Below the pieces are notes generated by a model. It ran no database searches and was not told the DNA's origin. It saw only the letters and a list, made by a program, of their open reading frames with translations. From the NCBI GenBank assembly GCA_032158295.1, contig CM063255.1, positions 7,531,501 to 7,595,500 on the forward strand: 64,000 bases of DNA. The letters are read 5' to 3'. The DNA comes from Pycnopodia helianthoides (taxonomy: Eukaryota > Echinodermata > Asteroidea > Forcipulatida > Asteriidae). Shown in pieces: positions 51,645-64,000 of this stretch (its first letter is position 1; the number at the start of each line of letters is the position of its first letter). Made by a program: the position numbers and the translations under genes.

Positions 51645-53105
51645 ATAATTTATCTTGGGATGACGACATCTTGAAAAGAGGATGTTGTCTTTCAAATAAA
51701 ATTTATATCACGATGTCAACATCATAAGAGTTGATGTTAAATATAGGATTCAAACTGCGTGTAGTTACAGGGCAATCTCCGTGGTCTTGTGGTAAGACAT
51801 CTGTTCTAGGATCGCAAAGGTCGTGGGTTCGATTCCCACTCGAGTAATTATACCTTTGATTTGTTTTTATTTATTTATTATTTTTTTACAGGACTCGGGA
51901 AAGTACTGAGTCTACAGTGCTTTACACGGGTGTATGGGTAAAACCAAATAGTATCCTGAGAGTATGACGTCATCGTCAAGAGGTAATTTACCTCAGTATG
52001 TCGGTATGTCGACATCCTGAAAGTAGGATGTCGTCTTTCATAAATACTTCATCTCACAAAGATGGCATCTTGAAAGTAAGATGTCGTCTTTCATATATAC
52101 TTCATCTCACAAAGATGGCATCTTGCAAGTAGGATGTCATCTTTCACATATAATTTATCTCACAAAGATGTCATCTTGCAAGTAAGATGTCATCTTGCAA
52201 GTAAGATGTTGTCTTTCATATATACTTTATCTCACAAAGATGGCATCCTGAAAGTAGGATGTCGCCTTTCATATATACTTCATCTCACAACGATGGCATC
52301 TTGAAAGTAGGACGCCATCTTTACATATAATTTATCTCACGAAGATGTCATCTTGCAAGTAAGATGTCATCTTGCAAGTAGGATGTCGTCTTTCGTATAT
52401 ACTTCATCTCACAAAGATGGCATCTTGAAAGTAGGACGCCATCTTTCACATATAATTTATCTCACAAAGATGTCATCTTGCAAGTAAGATGTTGTCTTTC
52501 ATAAATACTTCATCTCACAAAGATGGCATCTTGAAAGTAGGACGCCATCTTTCACATATAATTTATCTCACGAAGATGTCATCTTGCAAGTAAGATGTCA
52601 TCTTGCAAGTAGGATGTCGTCTTTCATATATACTTCATCTCACAAAGATGGCATCTTGAAAGTAGGACGCCATCTTTCACATATAATTTATCTCACGAAG
52701 ATGGCATCTTGAAAGTAGGATGTTGTCTTTCATATGTACTTTATCTCACAAAGATGGCATCTGAAAGTAAGATGTTGTCTTTCATATATACTTCATCTCA
52801 CAAAGATGGCATCTTGAAAGTAGGATGTCATCTTTCACATATAATTTATCTCACAAAGATGGCATCTTGCAAGTAGGGCGTTGTCTTCCCAAATAACTTA
52901 GTTTCTCTAGTGACACCCATACAGGCCAACGAGTTTTTTTATCTAATGAAGACTATACCCCATTTTTCAGGACGTCAACACCCCAAGATGGATTATCTCG
53001 GAAAGTCAACATTCTACTTTCAAGATGTCTTCATCTGAAATCAATTATCTCGAGAAGTCAACATCTTACTTTCACGATGTTGACATCCTGCAGTAAATTA
53101 TCTCA
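51645..53105. repeat. Minisatellite, unit about 53 bp
   Basis: Core 52005-52890: about 16 units built from ATCTCACAAAGATGGCATCT, TGAAAGTAGGATGTCGTCTT and TCATATATACTT, with two alternating variants (GGCATCTTGAAAG and GTCATCTTGCAAG). Degenerate flanks extend both ways and enclose the tRNA-like sequence at 51775. Confidence 0.9.
51775..51850 (+). repeat. tRNA-like pseudogene or SINE head
   Basis: D-arm-like GTCTTGTGGTAAGAC and a perfect T arm (GTGGG-TTCGATT-CCCAC, B box 51826-51836). The acceptor and anticodon stems do not pair, so I do not call a functional tRNA. It interrupts the degenerate edge of the minisatellite at 51.6-53.1 kb. Confidence 0.55.
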
Positions 53106-53321
53106 GAATCTTAACAAATTACATGGAACTTCCACAGCTCCGTATAATGGTGTAAAATAAAAGGTGGTCTTCCGTTCAAAGTTCAAGTTTTTCTTTTCTA
53201 GAATAAGATAAATCCCAACAATTATATAAAAGCATCAACACCAAAAACTGATTTATATAATTATTACTACGTACATATTCATTTGAAGGACTACTTGGAT
53301 CAGGTTTCCATGGCAATTGCA

Positions 53322-56303
<2,982 letters not shown>

Positions 56304-56705
56304 TGCATATAACGTGTGGAAATGCCCAGGGCCTTCAGTACTTCAAACTCAACACAAGACAGTGACAATTTCAATCTGCAAAACACTGAAATTCCTACAC
56401 AATAATGATAGTGTCGAATAGCGTGCCACTTGAGGGCGCTGCTCACCCACTTATTGCAGAGAACCAAGCGCAAGCGTGCGGGTGACACGATTTGTGTTGT
56501 TGACATTGTTTTAGTTCTTCAATTCAATGCCCTCAGCAGATGAAACCGCCGAAAAACAAAAGGAAAATCAATTCGCTAACTTTCATCTATTTAACTCGAG
56601 CAGCACAAGATTACGTTGCACCAACAAATCTCCATGTTTGAAACATTGACCAGTTTGGTGACAAACCAGTGTTGACTGAGCAAAGCGACCAGTAAGCGCT
56701 TGCAG
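56304..56705. promoter_or_regulatory. Probable bidirectional promoter between TTC32 and SNRNP48
   Basis: About 400 bases separate the TTC32 start codon from a GTAAGT donor (56706) that would close a non-coding first exon of SNRNP48. The two genes diverge. I see no TATA box in a suitable place and few repeats. Promoter function is inferred from the arrangement. Confidence 0.5.
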
Positions 56706-57128
56706 GTAAGTGAGTCAACTCGTCCTTTTTTATTTTACTTTAAAAAATAGGCCTACATCATTTTAATTCAAATGTGTATCAATGACAATATTGTCATGTT
56801 TGTTTGTTCGACTACTAAATTTTTTGTATGCCAGAGACTGCTACAGTGCTAGAGACTGGAGTCAGAGAGTAGAGTGCTTGCTTATTATTGTCTATTGACA
56901 AAGATTTTAATGAGGTTCAAAAACAGGGCATCTGACTTTTTTTCTTTTTTTTTTTGCATCCTTTTTTAAAATTTATTATACCTGTTTTCTGTCGCGAAGT
57001 GTATTGTTAATTTTGAATTTCACCAGCTTTATTTTAGGGTAATGCTCATTAGATTGGCTAACAAAAAACACCAGTTATGTAGTTATAAACTTCGCCCTCA
57101 ATTTAGTATTTTTCTTAGGTGAGCCATC

Positions 57129-57254
57129 ATGATGGAGGATCAGCTTGAAGCTCGTCAAGCTACAATCGACAACTTGTCTGCATTTATTGAGACAAGCCAG
57201 AGCCAACTGGATTGCTTTCTTGGGAAGCTGAACTGGAACAGAGAAGAGCTACTT
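57129..57254 (+). CDS. SNRNP48: SNRNP48 coding exon 1
   Basis: The exon begins after acceptor TTCTTAG at 57119, with ATGs at 57129 and 57132. 42 codons, phase 0, donor GTAAGT. Encodes a helical, acidic N-terminus. Confidence 0.8.
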
Positions 57255-60200
57255 GTAAGTCATAAGTCCGAGCTTTGTTGACATGATGCCTCATCCGAAT
57301 TATTCTTTTATTTAATGTACCTCTCCTGCTTTGTTGACATGATGCCTCGTCCACATTACTCTTATTTAATGTACCTCTCCTACTACCATGACTACAGTAC
57401 TAGTCTGGCGAGGTGTGTCGTGGCCAAGTGGTCGATTGCACTGGACTCAAGCTCTGGTGTATCTGATCCGCAGAGTGTGGATTCGAGTCCCGGTCTTGAA
57501 ACTTGTGTCATTATTATGCAAGACACTTAACCTGTACTGCTTCATCCTTTGGATGGGACTTTGGATGCCAGACTTAGCCCTTGTTATGACCAAACCTTAA
57601 CACTTGAAATAATAGATCCTGGAAAGTGGAAAACTAACACGTAACAATCTGTAGATTTCAGTGGATTTTATCTGATTTTGTTTTCTGACTTAGAATGAAA
57701 AGCGAATGAAGGTTTGTCCAGTAAATTCACATCACCTCATCCCTGAGTCTTCGCTGCAGAAACACACCGAGGAGTGTCAGCTTGTGGCTGAAGGCTACAC
57801 CAGACAGGAGCAGGTAAATTCCAGTGGAAACTGCCAGGTGCAGGCACAAAGACTGTTTGTTATACCTCGGCAATAATTTGTGAATGATTATTGGCTGAGA
57901 ACCAATCACGTGATGTTATATAGAGATGCATACTGAGGTGAACATGAGTGATGTACCCCAGGGGATACATTACCTTGATCATGCCCATCTTTGGTCCTTT
58001 CCAGCATCTTGTACAATGTACAACTATTAGAAATAGCCTCAGGTTCGAGGTTGTACTTACGATGGTACTAGGTATATTGGTGTATGTTCCTTGTGCGATG
58101 TGCCCTAGGGAACAGTAAAGCAATCTTTTTGTCAACGACCTGTTTGTCTGCTTTTTTAACTGCCAATTTTATCGTCAGTGACTCTTAGCAACATTTTCCA
58201 GTGAGTTGACCAACCATTTGAAACCATTCGACTGCCAAGGTTGTGTACGGTGGCACAACTGTGCACAGAACTAACTGTGTACTGTGTACGTGCATTCCCT
58301 CATGGTAGCATATTTCAGGCTGCCATAGTTTATCTATCATTCAAAACCACTTGAATGGTATTGAATGGTCAGACAGCAAGGGGTTAATGTTGGAGAAATA
58401 ACAGCAGGGCCCATTTTCATAGAGCTGCTTAGCACACAAATTTGCTTAGCATGAAATTTCTTCATTGATAAAAACAGGATTACCAACCAAATTTCCACGT
58501 GATTTTCAGGATAAGCAAACAACAGCTGAATACCAGTAACAAGCACTATTCAACACATGGAAATTTGGTTGGTAACCCTGTTTTTATCAAGGAAGAAATT
58601 TCATGCTAAGCAAATTTTTGTGCTTAGCAGCTCTATGAAATTGGGCCCTGATCCCCTCCAAAGAAAAGGAATCTATTACCATGGTTTAACAAAACAACTG
58701 TTGCACACTATGATGGGTTCTATGGCTTTTCACCTCGTGTGCCATTTCCGTTAAATTTGCCCCCTCGAGTGGACCCTTTCACAGCATACAACAATTGTAT
58801 GCTGGACCCATCCAGTACTATCCTTGTACAACATCTACAAGGCTCTTTACAAGAACATGCTGGGTTTCGTTCTGTCTCGTTAGTGCAAAAAGTTTGTATA
58901 ATCTGTTTTTTGTGATGACGTGGTATCTTGACAGGAGAGGCGCCATGTTTTGCCGCCTAAGTCAAAAGCCATCCACCAGTATGGCTAACCCCGAACAAAG
59001 ATATTGACACAATAGGGAGATCGCCAACAAAGGGCTAGATAGCTCAGCTGGTAGAGTGCCAGCACATTAATCCGGGTGGATTCTAAATTTTGTTCTGACA
59101 GTTTGAAACAAGGATGTTGGGGCAACCACAAGCCAGGGAGACAGGATGTCTTTGTGTCAGCATTGATAGAGAGGTTTCGCAAGCATACGGATACGGATAC
59201 AGATACAGATACGATAACCGTATCCGTTCACGTTAGATGCACCTCAGATTTTGTTTCGCAATCATAGAGTTATGTGTCAGGCCTAGGCCAAACTATAGAC
59301 ATACGTTGGCATGGGTTTTGCGAGCAAAATGCATCCAAAAACATTGTGTGTGTGTTCTTGTTACATTGGAGAATTTGATTGAGTAGTATTTTTATTTAAA
59401 TTATCGTTTTCGGACCCCCACGTTAAACGCGTGTAAAGAAAGTTTCCGGTAAGCACGGCAAAATAGAGACTCCTGTTTATACTGTATTTTCCCCATATTT
59501 TGCTTACAAATGATGAAAACATTTCCATCTATGTCATAAATGACACCTTTAAAAGCAATACCAGGGGAAAAGTTTTTAATCTAGGGCAAAAATACAACTA
59601 AAATCAGCAAAACGGTATCCGTTTTTAACGTACATGAATGAGCTCCCATATCTGTTGTCAACGCACATGCAAAACACGGAAGACACGGTTACGCGTCACG
59701 TGAACACACAAAGTGTTGACGTATCCGTATCCGTATCTGTATCCGTAGCCGTAGCCTTGCGAAACCTCTCTAAAATGTTATAGTGCACACTGGGTTTGGC
59801 AGGGAAGTGGTGCAGCCATAGAACTGTGGCTGAGCCAGGCTCAACGAGGGTGCTGCACTGTGCCTTTGGGAAGTGCGAACAATTTTCGTGGAGTTTGTGT
59901 ATGTCTTGCACAAGGCTGTATCTGTGTTGCCAAACCCACATAATTATAGCATCAGATCACAAAGACAGGCTTGGGACCTATTTCACAAAGAAGCGCTAAA
60001 TTGATCTTCAGTGCAAATAAACCTAAACTGCTATGCAAAGTGTGATGTCACGATACAAATAACTAATCTTTTGAGATGAATCTTAGCGTTTTGTGAAATC
60101 GAGCCCTGGCATATTATTAATCTTATATTATTTCAATTATTTTGTTGTTCAGCGTGATGTTGCATCTAAGGGAAGTCTTGTGAATGCCCTACTTTAAATT

Positions 60201-63006
60201 AACCCCAAACCGAATTCCTTAAAGGAACATTACAGAATTGGTAAGGAAAAAACATGTAAAATATACTTTTTGATCACAGATTTACATAAAACTTACACGG
60301 TCTAATGATGATGATAGTAGAAAACATCCCTTGAAATATTTCTGTCTGAAATGCCATATTTGATGAGAAATTAATAAACTAATTTTCCGATTTGAGTTTA
60401 TCGCTCAGTGAGCGTTTTATTCATTTGTTGAATCTATATGATTTCATGCAAATGTGTAATCTGTTTTTCACTATTTTCTCGTGACCCAGATGGCCAATTG
60501 ATCTCAAACTTCTACAGGTTTGTCAGCTTATGTATATGGTGGATTACATAAAATGCTTACACTGCCAGCAACTGTTTTGTTAGCAAAAACCAATTCTGTA
60601 ATGTTCCTTTAAGTTTACTGACTCCATAAAGATGTGAAGCAAGCTACTTAAAATTTGCAATGAGAAGTTTACCATCAAATTGGCAAAAGTCAGGCAGGGC
60701 ATTTGGGGGGGAAATTAGGTTAAATGAACCAGACTGGTTCGATCAACATAAAAGCTGATTTTTGAAAAAAAAGTTTTATTGTGATTTTTTTTTCCAGAAA
60801 GATATTCAAAGCACACACTTTTTCTACTCCAAATCAACATCTGTGGTACCTGTGCTGATAGGTAAGCATTACATGACAATCTTAGTTTATTCTTCACACA
60901 GAAAGCAGGCCTGATCGTTTGCTGTTCAGCTGCAGAGTCATTTTTCCCTCACTTTTTTTTTTTGATGAGGGACTGAAACTTAAACCGAGGACACCAGGGG
61001 CAAAGAGGCTCTGGCCTCTGCTGCTTCAGTCAAAGTTAAAGGAACATTACAGAATTAGTTTTGCTAACAAAACAGTTGCTGGCAGTGTAAGCACTTTATG
61101 TAATCCACCATATACATAAACTGACAAACCTGTAGAAGTTTGAGATCGATCGGCCATCTGGGTCACGAGAAAATAGTGAAAAACCGATTACACATTTGCA
61201 TGAAATCATATAGATTCAACAAATGAATAAAACGCTCACTGAGCAATAAACTCCAATCGGAAAATTAGTTTATTCATTTCTCATCAAATATGGCATTATT
61301 TACAGAAATATCTCAAGGGATGTTTTCTACTATCATCATTAGACCGTGTAAGTTTTATGTAAATCTGTGATCAAAAGTATATTTTACAAGTTTTTTTCTT
61401 ACCAATTCTGTAATGTTCCTTTAAGTGTCGACAAGAGACGTAGATCACAAATACAGGTGCATTGTATCTGTCGCCAAAATTCAAGATTTTTCTGTTCAAG
61501 AAAACTTGTTCTGCAATAGACCCTTCCTATGAAATATGTAAATTGAACATCGCGCGTGCGCACACTCCCTACTGGTTGGCAAAACGAGTGAACATCGCGC
61601 CTTTATGTATGGGACTGATGGTGGCGTGACGCACACGCGTTTGTGCATCTGCCTAGTGCACAACTCTATGGCGTTTGCCAACCAATAGTGTCTGTACGCA
61701 TGCGTGAATGTAATTTACATATTTCATGGGAAGGGTCTATTAGAGCATCAGCTTGCATCTTGGTGAAGAAAATGCGTGTTCAACGTTTTCATTTGAATAG
61801 TAGTGTGGGTTGATTGCCCCTTCACAACCTAGCATGCCTAGTGCATGTACAGTACACTGAGATAGGCAAACAATAGTGTGAGGTAGTAGGCTCTACATTG
61901 GAAGTGCTCTGCACTTCAGTTGAGATTGACATTGCAGATCAAAGTACCCATTCCTTCCATTTATTATGCCTGGGTTATCAAGTTCACAGACTGATATGAG
62001 TAAATATACTATTTTTGTTGTAGGATTTCATACAGCAATACAAGTTTTTGTTCAGGAAGTATTAATTTACCACCTTGAACAATGCTTCATTTCAAGGGGT
62101 CGCGAGGCAAAGACCAGAGGCATGATGTCATTCACCTCTGCTATTTCTGTCAAGTATAGAAGTTGACCTTCTTTCACCTTTTTGTTGACAGATAATGAAA
62201 CACAGAAAGAGATTCTATCCCAAGTTCCAGGTAAGAACAGTTTGCTCACTGATCTTCTACATGTTTCTTTTGAGTTCTTTTTATCGTTTGAATTCAGTCG
62301 GTAATTAGAATTCTGAATTCAAATTTTAAGTAGAATTATTATTTATTCATATATTCATATTCATTTGTTAATATTTAGGTACAACACTGGGTTTGAGAAG
62401 GATGCCCATTCCACAACCGCATTGATAGAAATAGCCGTGCTAGTCTAAAAGATAAAGCGGAAAATGGGTGTGGTAGCACTTGAAGACTCGGGTCGAGTAC
62501 TCGTGTCTAAATCAAGTGACTTTGGCTATAGACGGGACACATCAAGTGATGATACTGGTCCTTGACAATTAGCAAAAGTATACACTGCCTCTAGATCAAC
62601 ATCCATAGTTTTAATTTTCTGCAATGTTGTTTTGTTTTGGTTTTTTTTTTGGGGGGGAAGAAGGGTATGGAAGGGGCAGACAAGGGTACTGAAAATGAGG
62701 GGCTGACGCCCCTCACTTAACCCTACTTCCTCTGCCAACTCTGGTTATGCCACTGGATGTGGCACAATTTGCAGCCAACCATGCCCTAAACATGAATTGC
62801 CTGAAATCGTGGAGAAACAAATTTCTTACACCTTTGGTCAAGTACTCGGAGTAACAATGGAATCGCCCATGATTTTTTGCATGTGAACAGGGTGAAGTCT
62901 TTATAACAAACAGTCCCCGTTAAAACAAGATCTAAAAACTGAACCTGTGAACTGACTTTGTTTTCTCTTTCAACAGTGATGAGCCAGATCATTTTACTTG
63001 AGGCAG
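57129..63006 (+). CDS. SNRNP48: U11/U12 snRNP 48 kDa protein, 5' part (gene continues past the window)
   Basis: U11-48K contacts the 5' splice site of U12-type introns as part of the U11/U12 di-snRNP in the nucleus. Supported coding exons: 57129-57254, 57694-57813, 60798-60861, 62192-62230; a possible next one is 62977-63006. The second holds the CHHC zinc finger: Cys50, His56, His66, Cys70 in KVCPVNSHHLIPESSLQKH, same spacing as human (C-x5-H-x9-H-x3-C), then GYTRQEQ (human GYTKEEE). The third encodes HFFYSKSTSVVPVLI, parallel to human EFFYENVKIPSITL. The N-terminal exon is an acidic helix similar to human (LEARQATIDNLSAFIETS). Phases agree throughout. The C-terminal basic region is not in the window. 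A 5' UTR intron (56706-57118) precedes the start. Confidence 0.88.
57411..57600 (+). repeat. tRNA-Leu-like SINE in SNRNP48 intron
   Basis: A-box-like TGGCCAAGTGG (57421-57431), a CAA triplet where a Leu anticodon would sit, and B-box-like GATTCGAGTCC (57480-57490), followed by a non-tRNA body (GCTTCATCCTTTGGATGGGAC). The body motif TGTCATT-GCAAG-TTAACC recurs at 30055-30085. This is a SINE copy, not a working tRNA gene. Confidence 0.7.
57694..57813 (+). CDS. SNRNP48: SNRNP48 coding exon 2 (CHHC zinc finger)
   Basis: 120 nt, phase 0 both ends, acceptor GACTTAG, donor GTAAAT. Carries the whole CHHC finger and the downstream GYTRQEQ. Confidence 0.92.
58407..58648. repeat. 242-bp fold-back element (GGGCCCA ends) in SNRNP48 intron
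   Basis: GGGCCCATTTTCATAGAGCT to AGCTCTATGAAATTGGGCCC, inner TTGCTTAGCATGAAATTTCT against its inverse. Degenerate relatives at 54655-54830 and 59970-60110. Confidence 0.8.
59031..59100 (+). repeat. tRNA-like sequence with good A box, decayed B box
   Basis: TAGCTCAGCTGGTAGAG at 59040-59056 is a canonical D arm/A box; the expected T arm is degenerate. Probably a SINE remnant, in an SNRNP48 intron next to a TIR element. Confidence 0.5.
59169..59770. mobile_element. 602-bp element with hexamer-bearing inverted termini
   Basis: GAGAGGTTTCGCAAG opens and CTTGCGAAACCTCTC closes, with TA outside on each side. Each terminus continues into GATACG/CGTATC hexamer repeats in opposite orientation. No transposase frame; non-autonomous. 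Confidence 0.8.
60219..60612. mobile_element. TTAA MITE copy 3
   Basis: Same orientation as copy 1, complete termini, in an SNRNP48 intron, ending 186 bases before exon 3. Confidence 0.85.
60798..60861 (+). CDS. SNRNP48: SNRNP48 coding exon 3
   Basis: 64 nt after a T-rich tract and CCAG; donor GTAAGC. Encodes HFFYSKSTSVVPVLI, matching the FFY segment that follows the zinc finger in the family. Confidence 0.8.
61036..61424. mobile_element. TTAA MITE copy 4 (inverted)
   Basis: Opposite orientation to copy 3, 424 bases away on the other side of SNRNP48 exon 3, so copies 3 and 4 could pair in the pre-mRNA with the exon in the loop. Confidence 0.85.
61517..61739. mobile_element. TA-flanked MITE, copy C, in SNRNP48 intron
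   Basis: Same ends as copy B, opposite orientation, 223 bp. Confidence 0.85.
62192..62230 (+). CDS. SNRNP48: SNRNP48 coding exon 4
   Basis: 39 nt after GTTGACAG, donor GTAAGA; phase fits exon 3. Encodes DNETQKEILSQVP, comparable to human LNKDSQFQIIKQA. Confidence 0.65.
62977..63006 (+). CDS. SNRNP48: Possible SNRNP48 coding exon 5
   Basis: A 30-nt segment between CTTTCAACAG and GTGGTT with the right phase (2+27+1). Its peptide (MSQIILLEA) has no clear family match, so it may be a chance splice-like pair; the true next exon could lie beyond the window. Confidence 0.25.
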
Positions 63007-63689
63007 GTGGTTTCACTCATATCACTCTGTGTCGTCTTCTACATCATATCCTTAAATTGTATCCTCTTTGAAAATATAACCTTATTGAGGGCATTTACTG
63101 ATTGTGACTCATGGGGCAAGTTTTGGCACCCACTTTGTTTGTGCGGTGCGTTCAGTAATTGATCGAACCCAAACTGTTACCAACGTACGGAATTTGAAAA
63201 TAGAAAATAGATTTCTATTGCATCTATAAAAGCCTCAGGCGATTCTCAATTATGGTACACATACTTTAAAACAACAAGTGAAAAAGATAAAATTAAATGG
63301 ATTTAAAAAAAAAAAAAAAAAAGGAGAGAGGATAGGTACTGAACATGGCACCCTCAGCGTCTTGATTTTTAGTTACAAAAAAAAGTGTATTTAGTTTTGT
63401 CAACGAAGCAAAACAATCCATAATTTATGTTGGTAAATTTATAAACAGCAACTTCTCTTTCTTGACAAGGAAGTTAGTGCCATGGACATATTTTTTGAGA
63501 ATATGTACCTTGTCAATAGTGCAAAAGCATACCATTGGCTTACACTTAAATAAATTGACCTCGTGTACATGAAGAGTGACCTCATTTAGGATTCCATGTG
63601 CCTTAAACATGATCCAAGGGGAGGGAGGGGTGGGGGGCTGGGGGCAGATAGGGGAGTTTGTGATGGTAAGAACATGGCTCTGGATTCTT

Positions 63690-63850
63690 CAGGCCTGAAA
63701 TTTCATCTTGGAGGGGGCAAGGCCATTTTCATTTTGTAAAGGGCACTTCCATTGGAAAATCTTACAGTCTATGGGAAAGTTTTGAAGGGGCACCAAGGCC
63801 AAGACCAGGGCAATGGAGGCTGTGGCCTCCATGTAATTCCAGGCCTGATT
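63690..63850. repeat. Possible MITE with CAGGCCTG ends
   Basis: CAGGCCTGAAATTTC opens and GTAATTCCAGGCCTG closes; includes GGAGGCTGTGGCCTCC. Short termini, so only a candidate. Confidence 0.45.
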
Positions 63851-64000
63851 CTTGTCATCGGTGTGCATGTTATTGGTATAATATTATAAGTGCGTGTTCC
63901 CTAGGGGAACAGGCTATACTGTTTTTGTTTACCCCCCAACAAAATTGATGTGTGGTAAGCACTGTATATACAGTGCTTTCTGGGTCCTGCAAAAATAGCC

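Noticed and set aside
51775..51850. Functional tRNA gene
   Set aside because: The T arm is perfect but the acceptor and anticodon stems do not pair.
51645..53105. CRISPR-like array
   Set aside because: Units are contiguous and near identical without unique spacers, in an animal genome; it is a minisatellite.
57129..62230. U12-type introns in SNRNP48 as self-regulation of the minor spliceosome
   Set aside because: Donors seen are GTAAGT, GTAAAT, GTAAGC and GTAAGA; none has the ATATCCTT or GTATCCTT form.

Overview
The window is animal nuclear DNA: AT-rich, dominated by introns and intergenic repeats, with split genes, GT-AG introns and AATAAA poly(A) signals. I see no bacterial, viral or organellar gene. 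The repeat load (many short fold-back and TTAA- or TA-flanked MITE-like elements, tRNA-derived SINE pieces, CRE-bearing dispersed repeats) resembles echinoderm genomes. A marine invertebrate deuterostome, perhaps a sea star, is my best guess from general resemblance only.

Layout. 1-15.9 kb: gene-free as far as I can see; it holds a 295-bp long hairpin, two ~131-bp tandem duplications, a 2.9-kb composite repeat array (9.2-12.1 kb) and several MITEs. 16.0-31.0 kb: cathepsin C (CTSC) on the + strand in seven coding exons, with conserved N-terminal Asp and Cys/His/Asn catalytic residues, but with one base missing in exon 5. 31-41.7 kb: gene-free, including a ~4-kb tandem array (unit ~1.46 kb) carrying eleven perfect TGACGTCA palindromes. 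41.8-49.5 kb: two intronless + strand genes (317 and 470 aa) encoding unrecognised, Ser/Pro-rich, probably disordered proteins that share three collinear short motifs; they look like a divergent tandem pair. 49.5-53.1 kb: degenerate GGTCC/CGGACA repeats, an AT microsatellite, a tRNA-like sequence and a ~53-bp minisatellite. 53.3-56.3 kb: TTC32 (tetratricopeptide protein) on the - strand in three exons. 56.3-64 kb: SNRNP48 (U11/U12 snRNP 48K protein) on the + strand, head to head with TTC32 and running off the right edge.

How they relate. The genes do not form a pathway. CTSC is a lysosomal protease, SNRNP48 a minor-spliceosome protein and TTC32 a small TPR protein. TTC32 and SNRNP48 probably share a bidirectional promoter of about 0.4 kb. 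The least described item is the tandem pair at 41.8-49.5 kb, whose shared K-x-V-T-W element fits the general RVxF-type docking pattern for protein phosphatase 1; that function is inference only.
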